Part shown: piece after piece, positions 36,207 to 45,898 of the stretch
How positions within the stretch are numbered: position 1 is the first letter of the stretch
Layout: each line of letters begins with the position of its first letter
Source of the DNA: Chloroflexota bacterium
Lineage (GTDB): Bacteria; Chloroflexota; Anaerolineae; Anaerolineales; Anaerolineaceae
Direction: 5' to 3'
DNA: 64,000 nt
Assembly (NCBI GenBank): GCA_012798455.1
Contig: JAAZNC010000008.1
Span: forward strand, 26,345-90,344
Program-made: the position numbers and the translations under genes
The notes under the pieces: model-generated
Database searches by the model: none
Told to the model about the DNA's origin: nothing
The model's input: only the letters and a program-made list of their open reading frames with translations

Positions 36207-37316
36207 ATGGCGACAGCAGAGATCATTACAATCGGTACAGAATTGCTCTTGGGTGAAATTCCTGATACCAATTCCCAGTATCTAGCCAAGGCGCTGAATG
36301 ATGAGGGTTTTGATGTCTTCCGCGTGACTACAGTTGGGGATAATGTCACGCGCATTTCCCAAGTTATTCGCGAAGCTTTACGGCGTAGTGATCTCATCAT
36401 CACCACCGGTGGTTTGGGGCCTACAATTGATGATCCCACCCGCGATGCTGTTGCTCTGGCTTTTGATGTAAGCACAGTTTATCATGAAGAGTTATGGGAA
36501 CAGATTGAAGCCCGTTTTCGAAGTTTCAACCGTCTTCCCACTGAGAATAATCAGCGGCAGGCTTACATACCAGCCAATGCCACTGCCATCGAAAATAAGG
36601 TTGGGACCGCACCGGCTTTCTATATTGTTCATCAGGATATATTTTTATGCTCCCTGCCGGGAGTGCCTTCTGAGATGCAGTTTCTTTTTGTGAATCACAT
36701 CAAACCTCTCATCAGAAAATATCTCCCAACCAATTCCGTTTTGCTCACTACCATCATCCACACCATCGGTATTGGAGAATCGCATATCGATCAATTGATC
36801 GGCAATTTTGAACGGCTTCAAAATCCTACTGTCGGATTAGCTGCTCATATGGGCAGCGTGGATATCCGTATCTCTGCCAAAGCATGCGATAAACAGACCG
36901 CGCAAGAAATGATCCAACCCGTATTGAAAAACATTCAGGCATTATTGGGCAAATACATTTATGGTTACGATCAGCAGAACTTATTTGCCGTACTTCGTGA
37001 TTTATTGGTCAGTCAAGACAGTAATATTGTTTTTAAGATCTCTCCTAAGCTGAACAAACTTGATAATATTTTGACTCAATTACAAACTGAGGTGGCAGAA
37101 AACCTTGTGAAAAATCAGTACAATAATACCAATAGAAAATACATTAAGATGGATATAACCTTTCATGATATAGATGAAAAAACAAGATTGACTGTTTCTC
37201 TTGATGGTGGTCCAAAAAATAACGTTGAAGATTTTACATTTTCAAATGACATTAGCGTATTTGACGAGTGGGTCTTCAATCAGACTATGGGATCACTTTA
37301 TAAACTCTTGAAATAA
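36207..37316 (+). CDS. cinA: CinA-family protein with degenerate C-terminal deamidase domain
   Basis: The N-terminal half (about 1-170) is the MoCF/COG1058 domain of CinA, with ITIGTELLLGEIPDTNSQYLA and TTGGLGPTIDDPTRDA; in typical CinA it has ADP-ribose pyrophosphatase activity. A KH-like linker follows to about 265. The C-terminal 100 residues lack the AESCTGG and GIAGPGGG motifs of the NMN deamidase and are short and AT-rich, although the last segment (TVSLDGGP... to ...GSLYKLLK) still resembles the closing strand and helix of that domain. The protein is 369 residues against about 410-420 for complete CinA. It is followed 13 bases later by the deaminase-CYTH fusion. Confidence 0.85.
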   Translation: MATAEIITIGTELLLGEIPDTNSQYLAKALNDEGFDVFRVTTVGDNVTRISQVIREALRRSDLIITTGGLGPTIDDPTRDAVALAFDVSTVYHEELWEQIEARFRSFNRLPTENNQRQAYIPANATAIENKVGTAPAFYIVHQDIFLCSLPGVPSEMQFLFVNHIKPLIRKYLPTNSVLLTTIIHTIGIGESHIDQLIGNFERLQNPTVGLAAHMGSVDIRISAKACDKQTAQEMIQPVLKNIQALLGKYIYGYDQQNLFAVLRDLLVSQDSNIVFKISPKLNKLDNILTQLQTEVAENLVKNQYNNTNRKYIKMDITFHDIDEKTRLTVSLDGGPKNNVEDFTFSNDISVFDEWVFNQTMGSLYKLLK

Positions 37317-37329
37317 TTAAGGATAAAAA

Positions 37330-39309
37330 ATGGAAAAAACAATCGTTCTTGAAAATGCACTTGTCCTGGTCATGAATGAATCTCTGACCAAATATGAAAA
37401 AGGAGCCGTGGCGGTAACAGGTACCACTATCGCAGCCGTTGGAGACCAGACTGAGATAGAGAGCCAATTCCCCGATGCGGAATTCATTGATTGTGATGGT
37501 AAGGTATTAATGCCAGGTTTCATCAACACCCATGCTCATATCGCCATGAATCTGGTGCGTGGCTTTTCTGATGACCTGCGGCTGGATGTCTGGTTGAATG
37601 GGTATATCATGCCGGTGGAAAGGGAATTTGTCACCCCTGAATTCGTGCGCTTGGGCACGCAATTGGGATGTGCCGAATTGATCCGCACCGGTGTCACCTG
37701 TTTCCTGGATATGTATTATTTTGAAGACGTGGTTGCAGAGGCTACTGCCAAAATGGGTCTGCGAGGCGTGCTTTCACAAACCGTAATGAAATATCCAACT
37801 CCGGATGCACATTCCTACGAAGAATCCATGGAATACTGCACCCGTTTTATCAAGAAGTGGAAAGGGCACGAACTCATCACCCCTTCTGTCGCGCCGCATG
37901 CTCCTTATACTACTGGTGAAGAGATCTTGAAGGCGACCAAGGACCTCGCTTTGGAATATGATGTGCCGCTGCATATTCATATTTCCGAGACGGCGCAGGA
38001 AGTGGAAGCCATGCGCAAAGAAAAAGGCATGCCAGTAGTTCCATTTGTGAAGAAACAGGGAGTATTCGAAGCAAAGACCATCGCCGCCCATTGCGTCCAT
38101 ATTGACGAAGGCGAAATGCGCACACTCGAACACGCCAATGTTGGTGTTGCTCATAATCCTTCCTCAAACCTCAAACTCGCATCCGGCATCGCACCTGTCA
38201 CCCGCATGCTGGAACTTGGACTGAAAGTTGGCATCGGGACGGATGGCACAGCTTCCAACAATGATCTGGACTTTTTCGAGGAAATGCGCCTGGCGTCTTT
38301 CCTCGCGAAGGGATCAACCGGCGACCCTACCGTGGTCCCCGCGCAACAAACCCTCGCCATGGCTACCCGTATTGGTGCCGAAGCGATCCACATGGCAGAT
38401 CAGATCGGAACCCTGGAAGTTGGCAAGAAAGCGGATCTCATCCTTATCGATGTCCACACTTTGCATAACAGCCCTACTTTCAAACATAGTGAATATGGTG
38501 TATATGCACAATTGATCTTTGCTGGGAAATCCACGGATGTAAGCGATGTGATGGTTAATGGAAAATGGTTGATGCGCGAGCACCAATTGCTGGAAGTAGA
38601 TGAAAAAGATCTCATTGCACAAAGCCAGGTCTACGCAGAAAAGATGGACGCATTCATCATTTCTCGAGAAAAATCGGTTCTTTCAAAGCTTATTGCCATT
38701 GGAGGTGCCAGCCAAGAGGAAAGTTTCGAAGTTCAGGCAAAGGTAGCTATCAAAGATCGTCAAAAAGTTTTACAGAAACTGGAAAGCGATCAAATTTCTA
38801 TCACTCGTAAACGCCATTATCATGAATATGATACTTATTTCAAATTTGCTTCCAACGACGAGGGCACCGTTCGTTTTCGCGAAGATCATTTCGTAGAAGA
38901 CAATGGAAAAATTTCTCATGTGCGTTCCCGCTTGACGCTCATCGGACCGACCCGCGAGCACCATTATCCACAGGATGTCCTCTTGTCTCGCAGTCGTTAT
39001 CTTGCTCCAGCTACTCAAAGCCTGCGATTCTATCGCGAATATTTCAAACCGGATTTAGAGGTTGAGATCGAAAAAGATCGCTTGCGTTTTCTGATCGAAT
39101 TCGAAGGGGAGGAGTTCTTTGTCAATCTTGACCAGATAAAAAAACCCGACATGGGTTATTTCCTGGAGATCAAAGCCAGAACCTGGAGCATGAACGATGC
39201 CGGGGAGAAATCTGAAAAGATCGGTAAATTGATCCGCTTTCTTGGTATTGAGGAAGAAGAGAAGATCTGTAAAGATTATTTGGAAATGGTTGAGGATTAT
39301 TTGAAATAA
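37330..39309 (+). CDS. amidohydrolase (MTA/SAH deaminase-like) fused to a CYTH domain
   Basis: A 659-residue fusion. Residues 1-445 are an amidohydrolase of the 5-methylthioadenosine/S-adenosylhomocysteine deaminase type: metal ligands in NTHAH (H68, H70), H217 in HIHISE with E220, H254 in AAHCVH, and D305 in GTDGTASNND. Residues about 464-655 form a CYTH (CyaB/thiamine-triphosphatase) domain: E467-x-Q469-x-K471 in place of ExExK, then YDTYF, TVRFRED, RSRLTLIGP and GYFLEIKAR. CYTH domains cleave triphosphates or make cAMP. I know of no described enzyme with this pairing. The open frame is continuous with no stop or frameshift at the joint, so the fusion looks genuine. Confidence 0.88.
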   Translation: MEKTIVLENALVLVMNESLTKYEKGAVAVTGTTIAAVGDQTEIESQFPDAEFIDCDGKVLMPGFINTHAHIAMNLVRGFSDDLRLDVWLNGYIMPVEREFVTPEFVRLGTQLGCAELIRTGVTCFLDMYYFEDVVAEATAKMGLRGVLSQTVMKYPTPDAHSYEESMEYCTRFIKKWKGHELITPSVAPHAPYTTGEEILKATKDLALEYDVPLHIHISETAQEVEAMRKEKGMPVVPFVKKQGVFEAKTIAAHCVHIDEGEMRTLEHANVGVAHNPSSNLKLASGIAPVTRMLELGLKVGIGTDGTASNNDLDFFEEMRLASFLAKGSTGDPTVVPAQQTLAMATRIGAEAIHMADQIGTLEVGKKADLILIDVHTLHNSPTFKHSEYGVYAQLIFAGKSTDVSDVMVNGKWLMREHQLLEVDEKDLIAQSQVYAEKMDAFIISREKSVLSKLIAIGGASQEESFEVQAKVAIKDRQKVLQKLESDQISITRKRHYHEYDTYFKFASNDEGTVRFREDHFVEDNGKISHVRSRLTLIGPTREHHYPQDVLLSRSRYLAPATQSLRFYREYFKPDLEVEIEKDRLRFLIEFEGEEFFVNLDQIKKPDMGYFLEIKARTWSMNDAGEKSEKIGKLIRFLGIEEEEKICKDYLEMVEDYLK

Positions 39310-39311
39310 TC

Positions 39312-40775
39312 ATGCTCCTTTCCAACATGGAGAAAGTCAATATTCTTTTCGTTGCCTCTGAAGCTGCTCCACTGATTAAGATAGGTGGATTAGGTGATTA
39401 CGTTGGTTCATTGCCAAAAGCACTGACCAGCGAAGCTCGTCAATGGGAAGTGGGAGTCAAAATGGATATTCGCATCGCACTTCCCTTTTCACAAGAGATC
39501 AATCCGCTTTTTATTGATCGGGACAAAAGATTTTCCTTTACAAGCACACAAGGGAAAAAATCAAACCGTTTCAATGTTTATACCGCAGTTGTCGATGCAA
39601 TCCCACATTATATCCTCGAAAATACCACCCTTCCTCATCTGCAACAAAACGTTTATGCAGCAGATCCATCAGAAGATGGTGAAAAATTTATCTCTTTTTC
39701 CTTGGCATGCAATGATTTGATGAATATATTGAACTGGAAAGCGGATATTGTCCAATGCAATGATTGGCAAACAGGTGTTCTATGTGCCTGGCTGAAAGCA
39801 CACAATACTAAAATAACCAGAACCGTAAAAAGTATTTTTGTCATCCATAACCTGCCGTTCATGGGAGCGGGTACAGCTTCCATAATGGAAGAATATGGCA
39901 TCAGACCGGTTTTCCATCCTGCTCTTCCCCAATGGGGCAATGATCTTCCGTTGCTTTCAGGGATCATGAATGCAGATAAAGTAATCACGGTTTCCCCCAC
40001 TTATGCAAAAGAGATCCTGACACCGGATTTTGGAAATGATTTACAGGATTTTCTCCGAACACAGCAGGATAAATTAACCGGCATTCTTAACGGAATTGAC
40101 CAATCCATCTGGGATCCGGAAACAGATCCGTATATTACCAGGAATTTTTCTTGTTCAAGTCTGAAAGCCAGAGCCATGAACAAGGAACATATACAATTAT
40201 CTCTCTCACTTGAAACAAATCCTCAAACTCCGCTATTGGTCATGGTAAGCCGTCTGGATGTTCAAAAAGGTGTGAATCTGCTGGTAGATACCCTACGCGC
40301 TCTTCCTAAGATGGATTGGCAGGCTGTTATCCTTGGGACAGGCAATGCTGCCCAAGAACAATTAACCCGCCAATTGGAACAGGATTTTCCCCGACAGGTA
40401 CGTGTCATCAATCGCTTTGAAGCAGCTTTCTCTCATCAGTTATATGCCGGGGGAGATATGTTTTTAATGCCGTCTCTTTACGAACCATGTGGCACATCGC
40501 AAATGATTGCCATGCGCTACGGATGCATCCCTATTGCTCATGCGGTAGGAGGTCTGGTTGATTCCATTCAGGATGAGGAAGAACAGCGCACCGGGTTCCT
40601 TTTTTCCGACGCTACCGTAAAAGGTTTTTTAGATAAATTAATTATGGCATTAAGGAGATATCAAAAATCCAAGGAATGGGTTATCATACAAAAAAGAGCC
40701 ATGCAGCAGGATTTTTCATGGAAAAAATCCGCCAGGAAATATCTGGAAGTCTATGAATCAATTTTAAGGGAGTAA
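39312..40775 (+). CDS. glgA: glycogen synthase
   Basis: GT5-family enzyme adding glucose from ADP-glucose to the glycogen chain; 487 residues. The N-terminal [16 protein letters not shown] holds the nucleotide-sugar-binding KxGGL motif. The C-terminal GT-B half has [15 protein letters not shown] and the [19 protein letters not shown] donor motif. The start ATG at 39312 is two bases after the upstream stop; ATG at 39327 is an alternative. It is followed by glgC after two bases. Confidence 0.9.
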   Translation: MLLSNMEKVNILFVASEAAPLIKIGGLGDYVGSLPKALTSEARQWEVGVKMDIRIALPFSQEINPLFIDRDKRFSFTSTQGKKSNRFNVYTAVVDAIPHYILENTTLPHLQQNVYAADPSEDGEKFISFSLACNDLMNILNWKADIVQCNDWQTGVLCAWLKAHNTKITRTVKSIFVIHNLPFMGAGTASIMEEYGIRPVFHPALPQWGNDLPLLSGIMNADKVITVSPTYAKEILTPDFGNDLQDFLRTQQDKLTGILNGIDQSIWDPETDPYITRNFSCSSLKARAMNKEHIQLSLSLETNPQTPLLVMVSRLDVQKGVNLLVDTLRALPKMDWQAVILGTGNAAQEQLTRQLEQDFPRQVRVINRFEAAFSHQLYAGGDMFLMPSLYEPCGTSQMIAMRYGCIPIAHAVGGLVDSIQDEEEQRTGFLFSDATVKGFLDKLIMALRRYQKSKEWVIIQKRAMQQDFSWKKSARKYLEVYESILRE

Positions 40776-40777
40776 AA

Positions 40778-42034
40778 ATGCATACTCGTGCGGTTATTCT
40801 GGCTGGGGGAGAAGGTACCCGGCTGGGTGTACTGACCGCAAAACGTACTAAGCCAGCAGTCCCATTTGCAGGGAAATATCGTATTATCGATTTCCCGCTT
40901 TCCAATTGTGTAAACTCCAAGATCTTCGATGTGATGCTCATTACACAATATCGTCCCCAGTCCCTCATCCACCATATTGGATCAGGAGGTCCCTGGGATC
41001 TCAATCGTGAGTTCTCTGGTGGCATCAAGATTTTTACCCCGTATAAAACCCAAGGTATCAACTGGTTCTCCGGCACTGCTGATGCAATTATGCAGAATCT
41101 GAGCTACATATTAAGCAGTAAACCAGACCATGTTCTGGTGCTTTCAGGCGATCATATCTATTCCATGCACTACGATGAGTTGATTCATTATCATGAACAA
41201 AAAAAAGCGGAGATCACCATCTGTATCCACAGTGTTCCTAAAAAACAAGCCAGCCGGTTCGGAGTGGTGGAAGTAGATAAAAAGATGCGGGTTACCAACT
41301 TCGTCGAAAAACCAGAAAATCCTTCATCCAACATGATTAATATGGGCATCTATCTGTTCAACACAGAAATTCTTAAGCAGCTCCTAATCGAAGATGCTAG
41401 AGAGATCACATCCCAGCATGACTTCGGCAAAAACATCTTGCCCGCCCTTGTGAAATCCAATATCTCCATGGTTGCCTATCCTTTCCGTGATTATTGGGTG
41501 GATGTTGGCACGGTACAATCTTATTGGAATGCCCACATGGATCTGCTCACAGAGCCACCTAGATATAATATCCGTGATCGCAATTGGATAATCCACACCC
41601 GCTCAGAAGAACGCGCGCCGACATACATTCACCCTGATGCCAGTATCCAGAGTTCATTGATCTGCGACGGTTGTATAATAGAACCCAATGTAATCATTCA
41701 AAACAGTGTCCTTTCGCCGGGGGTGATCATCCACCGGGGAACACAGATCATGAACTCGATTATTTTGACAGATACGATTGTCGGGAAACAAAGCGTGATA
41801 CAAAAAAGCGTCATTGATAAACATACCAGCATAGGCAGCAGATCACATATTGGGCTTTCTGATGGAAAGAGAACACGTATTTCGATGATTGGGAAAAACG
41901 TATTACTGCCTGATAATATGGTACTTGAAAATGGCGGTATGGTAGGTTGTGATGTAAAACCAGTCGACCTTGCCGAAAAAAGAATTCATTTTGGAGAGTT
42001 TGTATTGCCAAAAGGGAGAGATTATGACTTTTAA
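40778..42034 (+). CDS. glgC: glucose-1-phosphate adenylyltransferase
   Basis: Makes ADP-glucose, the donor for GlgA. The 418-residue protein begins [35 protein letters not shown]-like, the nucleotidyltransferase signature, includes LSGDHIYSM and VEKPENP, and ends in a left-handed beta-helix (repeats such as [23 protein letters not shown]). AGGGAG precedes the ATG. It overlaps malQ by 11 bases. Confidence 0.94.
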   Translation: MHTRAVILAGGEGTRLGVLTAKRTKPAVPFAGKYRIIDFPLSNCVNSKIFDVMLITQYRPQSLIHHIGSGGPWDLNREFSGGIKIFTPYKTQGINWFSGTADAIMQNLSYILSSKPDHVLVLSGDHIYSMHYDELIHYHEQKKAEITICIHSVPKKQASRFGVVEVDKKMRVTNFVEKPENPSSNMINMGIYLFNTEILKQLLIEDAREITSQHDFGKNILPALVKSNISMVAYPFRDYWVDVGTVQSYWNAHMDLLTEPPRYNIRDRNWIIHTRSEERAPTYIHPDASIQSSLICDGCIIEPNVIIQNSVLSPGVIIHRGTQIMNSIILTDTIVGKQSVIQKSVIDKHTSIGSRSHIGLSDGKRTRISMIGKNVLLPDNMVLENGGMVGCDVKPVDLAEKRIHFGEFVLPKGRDYDF

Positions 42035-43514
42035 ACGTTCTTCTGGAGTATTACTGCATGTCAGCAGCCTGCCTGGGACAGATGGTATTGGTGACCTGGG
42101 ATCCGTTGCCTATCAATTTGTGGATTTCCTATCTGTTACCCAAACGAAATTATGGCAGGTTTTACCATTGAATCCAACAGGCTATGGCAATTCTCCATAC
42201 CAGGGTCTTTCAGCATCGGCGGGTAACCCTTTATTCATTTCTCTGGAAGAATTTGTCCCACTTGGGCTTCTCTCGAAGAAAGATTTCTCAAAACGACCAT
42301 ATTTTCCAAAAAACACGGTTGATTTTGGTAAAGTAATTCCCTGGAAAATGGAGAAATTGCACCAGGTATTTCTGAATTTTCAACAGGGCAAGACATTGCA
42401 ACAAGAAAAAGATTTTCAAAAATTCTGTGGAAAGAACAAAGACTGGCTGGATGATTTTGCCCTGTTCATGACTATTAAAAAACAGCAAGGATTACGCGCA
42501 TGGGATACCTGGCCGGATACATTGCGGTTTCGAGATCCCGTAGTATTGAAAAAGTTCACCAGGTTGAATAAAGATTCGATCACCGAAGAAAAATTCTATC
42601 AGTATCTTTTCTTTGAACAGTGGCTGCGCCTGAAGAAATATGCCAATCAGAAGGGCGTGCAGATTGTTGGCGATATCCCGATCTTTGTAGGCTATGATTG
42701 TGCCGATACCTGGACCAATCCCGATCTTTTCTATTTCGATGATCAGTTCAAACCGATTATCGTAGCCGGAGTTCCGCCAGATTTCTTCTCCAAGACCGGT
42801 CAATTGTGGGGAAATCCCTTATATGATTGGGAAAAACACAAAAAGAGCGGGTACCAGTGGTGGATCCGACGCATCCAAAACACACTAGATTTAGTGGATA
42901 TCATCCGCCTAGATCATTTTCGTGGTTTCGCTGGTTTCTATGCCATCCCAGCCGGGAACAAAACCGCCGAAATCGGTAAATGGATGGACGGACCGCGCAG
43001 TGATCTGTTCGATGCACTTTATACTAACTTTGGAGATCTGCCCCTTATTGCCGAAGATCTCGGTGTCATGACACCAGATGTCATTGAATTACGCGAACGC
43101 TATAGTTTACCCGGGATGAAGATCGTCCAGTTTGGGTTTAATCCCAACCCCGAAGTCGATTTCCAACCACATCACATCCAGGAAAACGCAGTCGCTTACA
43201 CTGGCACTCACGACAACTCAACTGCCCAAGGATGGTTCAAGTCTATTCCAAAAGAAGCACAGGATTACTTCCTTGCATATGCTGGTCAAACCAGAGAAAC
43301 TGTTGCACATGCCATGATCCGCTTGCTATGGTTGTCATCTGCAATCATCGCTGTCGCCCCCATGCAGGATCTGCTTAATTTGGGAGATGAAGCGCGGATG
43401 AATTTGCCAGGGTCGCTTGGCAATAATTGGGAATGGAAAATGGATGCGAAATGGGAATCAAATAAATTAAGGCACTGGTTTGCCGAGATCAACCACCTTT
43501 ATTCCAGGGACTGA
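42024..43514 (+). CDS. malQ: 4-alpha-glucanotransferase (amylomaltase)
   Basis: GH77 enzyme that transfers alpha-1,4-glucan chains in glycogen or maltodextrin turnover. 496 residues from the ATG at 42024 (GGGAGAG upstream). The opening SGVLLHVSSLPG, GYGNSPYQGLSA, the nucleophile region DIIRLDHFRGFAGFY, the acid/base IAEDLG and the late GTHDN are all present. It is the third gene of glgA-glgC-malQ and overlaps the convergent transporter gene by 16 bases. Confidence 0.95.
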   Translation: MTFKRSSGVLLHVSSLPGTDGIGDLGSVAYQFVDFLSVTQTKLWQVLPLNPTGYGNSPYQGLSASAGNPLFISLEEFVPLGLLSKKDFSKRPYFPKNTVDFGKVIPWKMEKLHQVFLNFQQGKTLQQEKDFQKFCGKNKDWLDDFALFMTIKKQQGLRAWDTWPDTLRFRDPVVLKKFTRLNKDSITEEKFYQYLFFEQWLRLKKYANQKGVQIVGDIPIFVGYDCADTWTNPDLFYFDDQFKPIIVAGVPPDFFSKTGQLWGNPLYDWEKHKKSGYQWWIRRIQNTLDLVDIIRLDHFRGFAGFYAIPAGNKTAEIGKWMDGPRSDLFDALYTNFGDLPLIAEDLGVMTPDVIELRERYSLPGMKIVQFGFNPNPEVDFQPHHIQENAVAYTGTHDNSTAQGWFKSIPKEAQDYFLAYAGQTRETVAHAMIRLLWLSSAIIAVAPMQDLLNLGDEARMNLPGSLGNNWEWKMDAKWESNKLRHWFAEINHLYSRD

Positions 43515-44410
43515 ATTTCTGGCTTTCCCCTTCGGAGAGCCAGAAAAATTCCACATAATACGAAAAGCCCACCGATCAGATCATAGAATGTAGGGTTTTC
43601 ATGCAAGAAAAACCATGCCAGGATGATCGAACCTACCGGTTCACCCAGCAAAGCGATAGAAGCATATACAGCTTGCATCTGGCGCACGGCATTGTTGAAA
43701 AGAGTGTGCCCGATGACCTGTGGTATGAGTGCCAGCAAGAAGATCCATATAAAACCACTATGATAGCCTGAAGTGATTTGGGCGATATCTCGAATGGCAA
43801 AGAGCAGGGCAATCACGCCAGCCACTCCATATACCAGGAAGACATAGCTTTTCAATGGCAGCTTGTCACGCACTCCGCGTCCCACCATGGTATAAGCAGC
43901 TGCCAACCATGCTCCGCATAATGCCAGAAAGTTCCCCAGCAGATTCTGTTTGGTCATTATTATTTGCAAATTGCCATAGGACGGACCTATGATCAAGATA
44001 AAAATCCCTCCCATAGCGATGGTTAGCCCGAAGATGATCTTAGATGTGATGTGTTCTTTCAATACCAGGGGTGAAAACAACGCCACCCAGATTGGGGTCG
44101 TGGTGACAAGGATTACAGAACTCGCAATACTGGTGAGCTCCAGTGATTTGATCCACACCAGAAAATGAAAACCAAGGAATAATCCCGCCAGCATAATCTG
44201 AATGCGATCCTTTCCTGAGAGCTTGGAATACTGCCCAGCGGCATCTTTCAAGCAAAACGGTATCAGGATGACAGTAGCCAATCCAAGCCTGCCAGCAGCA
44301 ATCATGGTAGATGGGATATTCTGCTGGGCATTGCGAATAAAAATTGAGGCAGTAGATACTGCCAGAATTCCTATAAAAAGCATCAAGCTTGGCTTATTAA
44401 GAGTTCTCAT
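43499..44410 (-). CDS. DMT-superfamily (EamA) transporter
   Basis: An integral membrane protein of about 303 residues with ten hydrophobic spans arranged as two EamA repeats (for example SLMLFIGILAVSTASIFI at the start and GSIILAWFFLHENPTFYDLIGG in the second half). EamA transporters export or import small metabolites such as amino acids; the substrate cannot be read here. The ATG at 44410 is preferred to one 12 bases upstream because the first span then begins at the normal distance. It is monocistronic and convergent with malQ. Confidence 0.88.
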   Translation of the reverse strand: MRTLNKPSLMLFIGILAVSTASIFIRNAQQNIPSTMIAAGRLGLATVILIPFCLKDAAGQYSKLSGKDRIQIMLAGLFLGFHFLVWIKSLELTSIASSVILVTTTPIWVALFSPLVLKEHITSKIIFGLTIAMGGIFILIIGPSYGNLQIIMTKQNLLGNFLALCGAWLAAAYTMVGRGVRDKLPLKSYVFLVYGVAGVIALLFAIRDIAQITSGYHSGFIWIFLLALIPQVIGHTLFNNAVRQMQAVYASIALLGEPVGSIILAWFFLHENPTFYDLIGGLFVLCGIFLALRRGKPEIQSLE

Positions 44411-44485
44411 ATATTCACGCAACTTGTTCTACACTATAGTATTGATATCTAAAATTACACATTCATTAAATGAAATGGAGGAAAG

Positions 44486-45103
44486 ATGTCATTTATTTTA
44501 CCTGAACTTCCCTATGCATATGATGCTCTTGAACCTTATATGGATGCATTGACCACCGAGATCCACCATGATAAACATCATGCCGGATACACCAAGAACC
44601 TGAATGCCGCACTGGAAAAATACCCGGAATTCTTTGATAAATCCATTGAAGAAATCCTGGCAGATCTCAACTCCGTGCCCGAAGAAATTCGAACAGCCGT
44701 ACGCAATAGCGGTGGTGGTTACTATCATCACAATTTGTGGTGGGTCGAACTGGGACCGAATGCAGGCGGCGAACCAAACGGCAAACTGGCAGATGCTATC
44801 AAAAAGGAATTCGGTGATTTCGAATCCTTCAAGCAAAAGGTTAATAGTGCTGCCCTGACACGTTTTGGCAGTGGTTGGGCATGGCTCAGCAAGCGCAGTG
44901 ATGGTACCCTCATCATTCACTCCACCCCCAACCAGGATTCCCCTCTCTCTCAGGGGTTGATCCCGCTTCTAGGAATTGACGTATGGGAACATGCTTACTA
45001 CCTGAAATACCAAAACCGCCGCAACGAATTCGTGGACGCCTTTTGGAATGTAGTGAAATGGGATGAAGTTGAGAGACGGTTTGAAGAATCGACTCTTCCC
45101 TAA
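44486..45103 (+). CDS. sod: Fe/Mn superoxide dismutase
   Basis: Converts superoxide to hydrogen peroxide and oxygen. The 205-residue protein starts 4 bases after GGAGG. Metal ligands fit H27 in [12 protein letters not shown], the His in [11 protein letters not shown], and Asp/His in DVWEHAYYL. The NQDSPL segment is present; Fe versus Mn cannot be decided by eye. No signal peptide, so it is cytosolic. A terminator shared with the facing kinase gene follows. Confidence 0.95.
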   Translation: MSFILPELPYAYDALEPYMDALTTEIHHDKHHAGYTKNLNAALEKYPEFFDKSIEEILADLNSVPEEIRTAVRNSGGGYYHHNLWWVELGPNAGGEPNGKLADAIKKEFGDFESFKQKVNSAALTRFGSGWAWLSKRSDGTLIIHSTPNQDSPLSQGLIPLLGIDVWEHAYYLKYQNRRNEFVDAFWNVVKWDEVERRFEESTLP

Positions 45104-45113
45104 TTCTCGAGCA

Positions 45114-45148
45114 AAGGAGTGGCTTTATTGCCACTCCTTCTTTTTTTT
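45114..45148. terminator. bidirectional terminator between sod and ppgK
   Basis: A 10-bp perfect stem (AAGGAGTGGC / GCCACTCCTT, loop 45124-45129) with a run of eight T after C on the plus side. The stop codon of the leftward gene lies in the loop, so the right arm codes for its last residues. Confidence 0.88.
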
Positions 45149-45886
45149 CGTCAATTCTGCATAGCGGGCTGCGCCAATAATGCCTGCCAAGTTTAGAAGT
45201 TCCGCCGGTAACAGTTTTGCTTTAACGTTAAGATAAGGGAAAAATCTTTCGTGGTTTTTACTGGCACCTCCACCGATGACGATGACATCCGGACTGAATA
45301 AAAACTCCACCCTATCCAAATATTCCTGCAACAATACTGCCCATTCCTTCCAGCGCAGATCTTTCTTCTGCCTGACCGCATCCGAAGCTCTTTTCTCTGC
45401 ATATTTGCCCCTAATCTTCAAGTGCCCCAATTCAGTATTAGGGAGCAATTCGCCACGCACAAAAATCGCAGACCCGATCCCCGTTCCTAAGGTCAGAATG
45501 ATCACAATATCTTTTTTATAGGAACGCCCCGCACCGAATTCCATTTCAGCAATCCCCGCTGCATCGGCGTCATTGACACAATAGGTATTCAACCCGGTTT
45601 TTTTATGAACTTGCTCAGTAATATTGAACCCCACCCATTTTTTATTGATATTGGCAGCCGTGAGAGCGATACCATTCTTGACAACTGCCGGAAAACCGAT
45701 CCCAATCATGCCATCCCATTGCAGGTCTTTTACAAAGGTATTGATGATTTCCAGAACTCTGATAGGTTTATCCTTTTCTTCCGTTGGATAGCGTTTTCGT
45801 TCTGTGATTAAGATACCTTTCCTTGTATCGACCAGGGCACCTTTGATACCGGAGCCGCCCACATCAATTCCCAGGACCTTTGCCAT
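45125..45886 (-). CDS. ppgK: polyphosphate glucokinase (ROK family)
   Basis: Phosphorylates glucose using polyphosphate, often also ATP. The 253-residue protein has the ROK phosphate loop GIDVGGSGIKGALVD, TLGTGIGSAIF, and the PPGK-specific region KYAEKRASDAVRQKKDLRWKEWA, corresponding to the polyphosphate-contacting motif of actinobacterial PPGK. AAAGGAGGAAAT precedes the ATG. A second ROK kinase at 10.4 kb belongs to the fructokinase branch, so the two are not duplicates. Confidence 0.88.
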   Translation of the reverse strand: MAKVLGIDVGGSGIKGALVDTRKGILITERKRYPTEEKDKPIRVLEIINTFVKDLQWDGMIGIGFPAVVKNGIALTAANINKKWVGFNITEQVHKKTGLNTYCVNDADAAGIAEMEFGAGRSYKKDIVIILTLGTGIGSAIFVRGELLPNTELGHLKIRGKYAEKRASDAVRQKKDLRWKEWAVLLQEYLDRVEFLFSPDVIVIGGGASKNHERFFPYLNVKAKLLPAELLNLAGIIGAARYAELTKKKKEWQ

Positions 45887-45898
45887 ATTTCCTCCTTA

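Noticed and set aside
10447-45886. The two ROK kinases as a duplicated gene
   Set aside because: One has the zinc-binding CPYHSHC fructokinase block, the other the polyphosphate glucokinase DLRWKEWA motif; they belong to different branches.
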